From Myxococcales bacterium (GTDB taxonomy: Bacteria > Myxococcota > Myxococcia > Myxococcales > Myxococcaceae), in the NCBI GenBank assembly GCA_030681895.1, contig JAUXRI010000323.1:1-36660 (forward strand): a DNA stretch of 36,660 bases, read 5' to 3'. Made by a program: the position numbers and the translations under genes. Shown in pieces: positions 30,625 to 36,660 of the stretch (within the stretch, counting starts at the first letter, position 1; each line of letters opens with the position of its first letter). The notes under the pieces were generated by a model that saw only the letters and a program-made list of their open reading frames with translations, was not told the origin of the DNA and ran no database searches.

Positions 30625-33600
30625 TCACTGCGGCGAGCCCGCCTGAATTCGCTCGAGCGCCGCGTGGGCGACGGCGCGGAAGGCCTCACTCGTGCGCAAC
30701 ACCGCGGCGAGGTCGACTTTGCGCACGTCGGAGCCGCGCACCCGCTCGTCGAGGAACGCCACCACCCGGCCGATGGCGAGCGACGACGGCACCGCGCGGA
30801 AGGCGTTGGCCGACGCGTCGGCAAACCCACTCACCTCACCCGGCTCCCTCAGCTGCCGGCCGGCGTCACCAAGCGCCGCGGCCAGCGCCACCAGCGCCGT
30901 CACTTCCGTCGGGCCGAACGCCGCGAGCGCACCCGCGCCCAGCAACAACCGGGATTCCTCGAGGAACATCGCCTCGACGCCGCCTTCGAGATCGATCGAC
31001 ACCGACACCTGGCCGACCCCGAGCGCTTCACACGCATCGCGCACCACCTGCGCGAGCCGGGGCATCGTGTCGTCCGTCACCGGCACGGCCGTCGATGGAG
31101 CCTCAGCAGTCGTCACCGCGCCGCGCACCACGCGATTGACGGCGACGGCAGGCGCAGTTCCGACGGTGCCAGTCAGCACGGCGCCAAACCCGTCGGCCGC
31201 GCGCGCGTCGGCGTCACGACCCAGGTGGTGCAGCGCCTGACTGAGCAACGTCCACCCGTCGGCGTCGGCGACCTGCGCCTCGAGCAGCCGGGTCCACGCG
31301 CGAACGGCGAGGCCGGCGCCCTGCTCGGTGCGAGACAGCCGCTCCGCCAGCCGGCGACGCGTGGCCGGAGCCAGCGTGCCGTCATCGAGCAACCGGGTGC
31401 CGAGTCGAACGGCGAACGGCACCAGCTCGACGTCGAGGTAGCCGAGGAGCACCGCCTCGAACTCTGCCGGCGTCGTGGCGATCTGCTCGCGCAACGAGAG
31501 CGCCTCACCCTTCAGGCCGAGCGTCTCGGCGAGGGTTGCACGGCGCTGCAGCAGGGCGGGCGTGTGCTCCATCGTCGCGAGCACGCGCGCAGCGTCTTTG
31601 AGTCTGCCGAGCTGCTCGTAGCCAGCGGCGAGTTCGTCACGGAAAGGCTCGGCCGATTCGTCTCCGGCGAGCGCGGTGAGGCGCTCCACCATGGGCACGA
31701 AGCGCTCGGCGTCACCGCGCGACAGCTCCACCAACTCGCGCACCGCCGCGAGCTGCACGCCGTCGTCGACCAGCGCCCGCTCGAACGCCACGCGCGCCGC
31801 GGAGAGGTCCTTCACGCGATGGAGCAGCAGCTCGCCACGCTCGACGTGGAGCACCGCGCGCGCCTTCGGGTCTTCTTCGAGCTGAGCGAGCTGCGCGAGG
31901 CTCTCGACGGCGCCGCTCCACTTCTCGAGACGCGATCGCAGGAGCGCGAGCTCACGCAGCGCAGCCTTCCTGCGCTCAGGCACGACTTCGGCCAGCACGG
32001 TGAGCAGCTGCTCGCGCCGGGCATCGGTGACCTTCGAGGCGTGCTGCAGCACCTTCGTCAGCGCGCCAGCGGTGCGTGCTTCGAGCGCCGCGTCGAAGGC
32101 GACGTCGAGGCGATCGGCTTCCACCAGTGAGGCCAGCGCACCGGGCGAGTCGTGGCGAATGAAGAGCGAGAGCCACAGCGGCTCGGCGACGTCGAGGGCC
32201 TGCTGGCTGGAAGCGAGCGCGGCGTATTTGGCCAACACACCCGCGTCGGCCCCGTCGAGCAGCACCTTCGCCCGGGCGTCGCGCACGTCGGTGGCGGCGA
32301 GCGCCCAACGCGCAGTGATGGCCTGCGCCGGAGCGTTGGCGCGCGTCGCGAGGTCGAGCGCCTTGCCTGCGTTGCCAGACGACATCGCAGGCGCGAAGCC
32401 CACGTCGATGGCGCGGTCGGCGGCGCCGAGCGAGAGGTAACGCTCGGCGGCGGCCTCGGGCGTGAGCGCGCCCGGGGCTTCGTCACAGACCCGGTCGAGC
32501 GTCGCGACGGCCGGTTGCGTCTCGCCGGTGGCCTCGAAGGTGTCGATGGCCTCGAGCCAGATCGACGCGCGCTGTGCAGGCGGCGACGCGTCTGCGAGCT
32601 GGAGGAGCGCGGGGCCGAGCGCGTCGGCACGCTTCGCGCGACGGAACACCTCGGTGAGCAGCGAGAGCGCATCGAGCGACGCACCTGCGGCCAACGCGTC
32701 GCGGAGCACCGCCTCGGCGCGGGCCCACTGCTTCGCCTCGACGAGCGAGCGCGCGGCGTCGAGCAACCGGGCCGACCGCTCCCCTGCCTGAAGGAGGTCG
32801 GCCTGCGCGACCTGGATGTCGGCCAGCGCGACGGAGTTGCCCTCGACTCTGGCGATGCGCGCGAGGCCATCGAGCGCCTGCGTGTAGCCAGCCGAGGAAG
32901 GACCGCCACGACGAAGGCCCGTCAGCGCGTCCGCAGCGCCGTCGAGATCGCCCTTCGACTCGAGCGCGGTCGACAGCTCCAGCACCACGCCAGCGCGCGC
33001 GGTCTCGTCGAGCGGCGCCGCTGCGAGCGCCCGGAGCTGCGCGATGGCGGCGTCGAGATCGCCCCGTGTCTTCGCGTCGGCCAGCAGCAACCGGAGTACG
33101 TCGACGTTGGTCGGGTCGAGGCGCGCAGCCTCTTGCTTGAGCTCGAGCGCGCGGGAAGGTTCACCCAGCTCGTCCGAGGCGATGTCTGCAGCTGCGAGGA
33201 GCGCCGACGCCGCACGTGAGCCACCGACCGCCTTCGCGAAGCGCTCGTGCAAGCCGAGCAGATCGCCGAGCCGGCCCGTGGTGCGGTACGCGCGAACGCC
33301 CGCTTCGTAGAGCGTGACGTCGGCCGGATGCGACGGGAGGAGCGCGTCGAGGGCCTCGACTCCACGCTCCGGCGACTCGTGCAGCGCGAACGCGCGGCGG
33401 TAGAGCACCTCGGTGTCGGTTGCGTCCGGCAACCGCGCCAGTCGGAGCACCGTGCGGTACTGGCCGTCGATGTCACCCAGGCGTGCGTAGGCTTCGTCGA
33501 GTGAGAGCAATGCCTGACGGCCACGACTTCCGTCCGGGTCGAGGGTGTGCGCCGCTTCGAAGGCATCGACGGCATCGCGCCAGGCCTGGGCCTCGACGGC

Positions 33601-36600
33601 GGCCTGACCGAGGCGCAGCCAGAGCTTGAGGCGCGTGACGCCAGCGAGCCCGTCTGCGCCGAGCTGCACCAGCTTGCGATCGTACGGCTGCGCCGCGCGC
33701 GCCCCGCCACCATCGAAGGCGAGATCCCCACGGCGCTCGAGGGCCGTGAAGTCGTCTGCGACCAGCGCCAGGTAGTCGTCCCAGGCGGCCGCAGCGAGGA
33801 GCGTCTCGCGCGCATCGTCGAGCGTCTCGGCGCGGCGCTTGAGCAGCAGCGACGCTTCACCGGGAACGGCGCGGGCGCGGGCAGACATCAGCTCGGCGCG
33901 GCGACGGGGCTCCTGCGCGGCCTGCTCGAGGAGCGACTGGAAGGCCTCGTGGTTCTGCGGCGCGGCTTCGAAAGCCTGGGCCTCGCAAATCTGCGCGCGC
34001 TCGGTGGCTCCCGCACGTCGGAAAGCAGCAGCGGCCTCGAGCCAGCGGGCCGCGGCGACGTCACCGTGTTCACGCTCCGCACGGCGGCTCAGCAACTGCG
34101 CGAGCGACTGCTCGTCATCGGCTCCGGCGAGGTATTCGCGGTGACGCTCGAAGCTCGCGTGGAACGGGTCCTTCTCGAGCAGGAGCGCGTCGAAGTCCGC
34201 GGCGTCCTGATGACGTCCGAGCTCGGACAGCTGATCGGCAACCTTCGCGGTGAGCGACTCGTCGTCAGGGCTCGAGGCGCGAGCGGCGAGCAGCGCAGCG
34301 GCAGCCTCGTGCGGACGGCCGGCGCGATCCTTGTAGAGCGCGGCGGCCTTGAGCAACTGCTCGGCACGGCGCGGACCGTTCGTCTCGCGGGCAGCGGCCT
34401 CTTCGTAGAACGCAGCGACGTCGGACACGCGGTCCTGGCGCTCGTAGATGGCCAGCAACATCGCCTCGGCGTCAGCGGTGCCCGGCGCGAGCGAGAGCGC
34501 CTGCTTGAGCGCGGCTTCGGCTTGATCGGGCGCCAACATCGGCGAGTTCGCGACGTCGCGGGCATCTCCGACGGCGACCAGACCGAGATGGAGCCGCGCA
34601 AGCGTGACGAACGCGCGCGCCTTCGGAGTCGGCTCCAGCGACGGCAACGTGCGCTCGAGCCAGTCGAGCTCTCCTTCACGATCGCTGCGCCGGCGCGCGA
34701 GATCGATCGCCATCTGCGCCAGCGCGACGGAAGGCTTGAGAGTCCACGCGCGCTCGAGCGCTTCGTTCGCGCCATCGAGATCGAGCTGCGAATCACGGAG
34801 CAGCTCGGCGCGGCGCACGACGTACGCAGCCGCCTCGTCGACGCGGCCTTCGTCTTCACAGACATCAGCCATCGCACCGAGCGAGCGCAGGGCATCGTCG
34901 ATGCGACCGAGACCTTCAGCGAGCTTCGACTCTTCGTCCCAGGCGGCAAGCGCGGCGTCGCTGTTGCCGAGGGTGAGCTCGAGCTGCGCGACCTCGACGA
35001 GCTCGCCCATCAGCTCGGCAGGACGGTTGGCCTCGCGCAACATCGTGACGGCTTCGGCGCGAACGGCCAGGGGAGTCTCGTGCACTTCGGCGGCCCGACG
35101 GTAGAGACGAAGCGCGGTCTCGACGTCTTGCAGGGAGGTGCGGGCTTCACGCGCGAGCAGCACGAGGCGCTCGGCGGTGCGCGGCGACGACGAGAGCTGT
35201 TCGAGGTGACGGGCACGAAGCTCGATGGCGGCGCGGCGCTCTCCACGGCTCGAGAAGACGCTGGCGAGGCGCTCGACGGCCTGAGTCAACAGCGGACGCT
35301 CCTGCACCAGCTTCTTGAGCGTGGCCTCGGCAACGGCGGCGTCGCCCAGCTGCTCGGCGAGATCGGCCAGGCGCAACATCACGCGCTCGGCGTCATCGGG
35401 GCGATCTTCGAACGACACGCCCGCCGCGAGGGTCTGGTGAAGCGGGAGCGCCTCTTTCAGCGCGCCACGCAGGTACAACGCTTCGGCGAGGCGCTCGAGG
35501 TCGTCTCCGGTCGCCGGCTGGAGCACGTGCGCGCGTCGGAACAGCTTGAGGGCACTCTCTTCGTCGGCAGCACGCGTCGCGAGCGCAGCAGCGGACCGCA
35601 AGGTGGCAGCGGCAGTCGGCGCGGGCTCGAGGGCGGCCGCCTCTTCGAGCAACCCCATCGACTCGGAGAACAGCGCCTGCGTCTCGAGCAGTCCGGCGAG
35701 GCGATGACGTGCCGCCGCGTCCTTCTCGTCGAGCGTGACGAGGCGCCTCAGCGCAGCTTCGCCAGGCCCGAGCAACGAGAGCTTGTCGAGGTAGAGCGAG
35801 GTGAGCTCGGCGAACAGCGGCGCGGCGTGCGACTTCGGCGTGTGTGACGCCTCTTCGGCGATCACCTCGGCCAGGCCTTCCCAATCCGACAGGCCGCGCA
35901 GGTTGCGCTTGAGGCCATCGATGGCGCCCGGGTGACGCGGCGCGAGCACCAGCGCAGACGACCACGCGCTGACCGCTTCTTCTGCCGCACCACGGGCCTC
36001 GAGCAGTGTCGCGCGCTCCACGAGGGCTTCGACGCGCTTCGCCGCGGGACCCTGCTTCGACGCCTCGAGCAGCGCTTCTTCGGCGCGGCGCGGCGAGCCG
36101 GGCTTCGCGGACTGCGCGAGTCCGTACCAGGCGTCGAAGCGCTCGGCGCCGGTGAGGGGCAACGAGACGAGGAGCTCGAACGCCTCCAACGCCTTCGAAG
36201 GATCACCAGCGCCGACACGCGAGCGCGCGATGGAGCCGACACGATTGCCCGCGTCGGTCAGCGCCTCGACGTCACCCTTCGCAGCGCCGACGACGAGCCG
36301 CCACGCACCGAGCTCAGCGGCTTCGTCGAACGACTGACGGGACAGCTCGGCGAGCCCACGGAGCAACGGCAACGGACGCGATGACGTCTGCGACGCGTCG
36401 AGCAGATCGGCGCGGGCAGCCGGGAGATCTCCCGTGATGCGGTGGAGCTCGCTTCGTCGGCCCAGCAGTTCGGCGCGCGCGTCGCCCTTCGCGCTGGTGA
36501 CGAGCCGTCCGAGGAGATCGAGGCGTTCGAGCGCGGTCGAGTCTTCGGCAGGCACCAACGTCAACAGCCGGCTCGCCGCCCACTCGTCGTCCGGGACGTC

Positions 36601-36660
36601 GGCGAGGATGCTGCGCAGCACGTCCATCGCGGCCTGCGTGCGGCCCAGCGACAGCGCGCC
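30625..36660 (-). CDS. Giant TPR-repeat protein (5' end outside the window)
   Basis: At least 2,011 codons are open to the right window edge; the ATG at 36627 is not the start, because eleven more in-frame codons (GALSLGRTQAAM type) reach the edge without a stop. The visible part is a long array of helical repeats of about 34-40 residues with TPR-like patterns (AEEALLEASKQGP, ALRLYRRAAEVHETPLAVRA, AFEAAHTLDPDGSRGR). It is rich in Ala, Leu, Glu and Arg, with no membrane span. The last 200 or so residues (VSVSIDLEGGVEAMF onward) look like a separate non-TPR domain. TPR arrays bind proteins and often scaffold motility, secretion or signalling complexes. No catalytic motif was seen. It heads an operon with a small lipoprotein and queC. 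Confidence 0.87.
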   Translation of the reverse strand, partial: GALSLGRTQAAMDVLRSILADVPDDEWAASRLLTLVPAEDSTALERLDLLGRLVTSAKGDARAELLGRRSELHRITGDLPAARADLLDASQTSSRPLPLLRGLAELSRQSFDEAAELGAWRLVVGAAKGDVEALTDAGNRVGSIARSRVGAGDPSKALEAFELLVSLPLTGAERFDAWYGLAQSAKPGSPRRAEEALLEASKQGPAAKRVEALVERATLLEARGAAEEAVSAWSSALVLAPRHPGAIDGLKRNLRGLSDWEGLAEVIAEEASHTPKSHAAPLFAELTSLYLDKLSLLGPGEAALRRLVTLDEKDAAARHRLAGLLETQALFSESMGLLEEAAALEPAPTAAATLRSAAALATRAADEESALKLFRRAHVLQPATGDDLERLAEALYLRGALKEALPLHQTLAAGVSFEDRPDDAERVMLRLADLAEQLGDAAVAEATLKKLVQERPLLTQAVERLASVFSSRGERRAAIELRARHLEQLSSSPRTAERLVLLAREARTSLQDVETALRLYRRAAEVHETPLAVRAEAVTMLREANRPAELMGELVEVAQLELTLGNSDAALAAWDEESKLAEGLGRIDDALRSLGAMADVCEDEGRVDEAAAYVVRRAELLRDSQLDLDGANEALERAWTLKPSVALAQMAIDLARRRSDREGELDWLERTLPSLEPTPKARAFVTLARLHLGLVAVGDARDVANSPMLAPDQAEAALKQALSLAPGTADAEAMLLAIYERQDRVSDVAAFYEEAAARETNGPRRAEQLLKAAALYKDRAGRPHEAAAALLAARASSPDDESLTAKVADQLSELGRHQDAADFDALLLEKDPFHASFERHREYLAGADDEQSLAQLLSRRAEREHGDVAAARWLEAAAAFRRAGATERAQICEAQAFEAAPQNHEAFQSLLEQAAQEPRRRAELMSARARAVPGEASLLLKRRAETLDDARETLLAAAAWDDYLALVADDFTALERRGDLAFDGGGARAAQPYDRKLVQLGADGLAGVTRLKLWLRLGQAAVEAQAWRDAVDAFEAAHTLDPDGSRGRQALLSLDEAYARLGDIDGQYRTVLRLARLPDATDTEVLYRRAFALHESPERGVEALDALLPSHPADVTLYEAGVRAYRTTGRLGDLLGLHERFAKAVGGSRAASALLAAADIASDELGEPSRALELKQEAARLDPTNVDVLRLLLADAKTRGDLDAAIAQLRALAAAPLDETARAGVVLELSTALESKGDLDGAADALTGLRRGGPSSAGYTQALDGLARIARVEGNSVALADIQVAQADLLQAGERSARLLDAARSLVEAKQWARAEAVLRDALAAGASLDALSLLTEVFRRAKRADALGPALLQLADASPPAQRASIWLEAIDTFEATGETQPAVATLDRVCDEAPGALTPEAAAERYLSLGAADRAIDVGFAPAMSSGNAGKALDLATRANAPAQAITARWALAATDVRDARAKVLLDGADAGVLAKYAALASSQQALDVAEPLWLSLFIRHDSPGALASLVEADRLDVAFDAALEARTAGALTKVLQHASKVTDARREQLLTVLAEVVPERRKAALRELALLRSRLEKWSGAVESLAQLAQLEEDPKARAVLHVERGELLLHRVKDLSAARVAFERALVDDGVQLAAVRELVELSRGDAERFVPMVERLTALAGDESAEPFRDELAAGYEQLGRLKDAARVLATMEHTPALLQRRATLAETLGLKGEALSLREQIATTPAEFEAVLLGYLDVELVPFAVRLGTRLLDDGTLAPATRRRLAERLSRTEQGAGLAVRAWTRLLEAQVADADGWTLLSQALHHLGRDADARAADGFGAVLTGTVGTAPAVAVNRVVRGAVTTAEAPSTAVPVTDDTMPRLAQVVRDACEALGVGQVSVSIDLEGGVEAMFLEESRLLLGAGALAAFGPTEVTALVALAAALGDAGRQLREPGEVSGFADASANAFRAVPSSLAIGRVVAFLDERVRGSDVRKVDLAAVLRTSEAFRAVAHAALERIQAGSPQ

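Noticed and set aside
33547..35847. A 766-codon open frame on the + strand inside the giant TPR gene
   Set aside because: It is antisense to a continuous TPR frame of over 2,000 codons and has only Arg/Leu/Glu-rich shadow composition.
1..36660. Mobile element, prophage or genomic island
   Set aside because: No transposase, integrase, phage structural gene, tRNA boundary, long direct repeats or visible shift in base composition was found.

Overview
The window is a contiguous, very GC-rich bacterial chromosome segment, almost certainly from a myxobacterium (Myxococcota). The evidence is the protein content: two adjacent Hanks-type Ser/Thr kinases, two secreted proteins ending in MYXO-CTERM-like tails (a GCGC motif, a hydrophobic stretch, then an Arg cluster), an AgmX/PglI-type C-terminal domain, Gly-rich low-complexity linkers and a very large TPR protein. 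No rRNA, tRNA, CRISPR array, insertion sequence, integrase or phage gene was seen. It looks like ordinary chromosome with a large share of cell-envelope and surface genes. No stretch longer than about 190 bases lacks a gene.

Layout. 1-5238 (+) is a tight run: the tail of a probable peptidyl-prolyl isomerase, a SurA-like isomerase, pdxA (start overlaps the previous stop), a zinc-ribbon Ser/Thr kinase and a membrane Ser/Thr kinase 20 bases further on. A secreted rhodanese-like protein (5427-5855) follows. It meets a membrane metallophosphoesterase (5921-7147, -) at a hairpin terminator. Next come a lipoprotein of unknown function (7266-8543, +) and a lipoprotein-type SAM methyltransferase (8532-9188, -), which overlap tail to tail. 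A 1,706-residue FN3-repeat surface protein (9316-14436) contains a perfect-length 15 x 18-bp tandem repeat. NagZ, a small TM2-like protein and a multi-pass membrane protein follow.

17082-25117 holds two MYXO-CTERM proteins: an Ig/PPC-domain protein on the - strand, and a vWA protein with seven cysteine-rich repeats on the + strand. Between them lie a di-iron AurF-like oxygenase candidate and a GAF-GAF-histidine kinase. Three further + strand genes (25192-28382) end with the AgmX/PglI-domain membrane protein. The right part (28404-36660, -) reads from the edge inward: a giant TPR protein cut by the window, a small lipoprotein, queC (overlapping ATGA) and an OmpA-family lipoprotein.

How the genes work together. 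The left block combines periplasmic folding with vitamin B6 synthesis and signalling. Most of the rest encodes exported, anchored or membrane proteins. I did not find a clearly new multi-gene system. The most unusual items are the vWA/Cys-repeat/MYXO-CTERM protein, the C8 tract at the start of the AurF-like gene, the exported methyltransferase, and the repeated use of overlapping or abutting convergent stop codons. Starts were moved inward from the longest open frame wherever a signal peptide or ribosome-binding site supported it. Family assignments come from motifs read by eye, not from searches.
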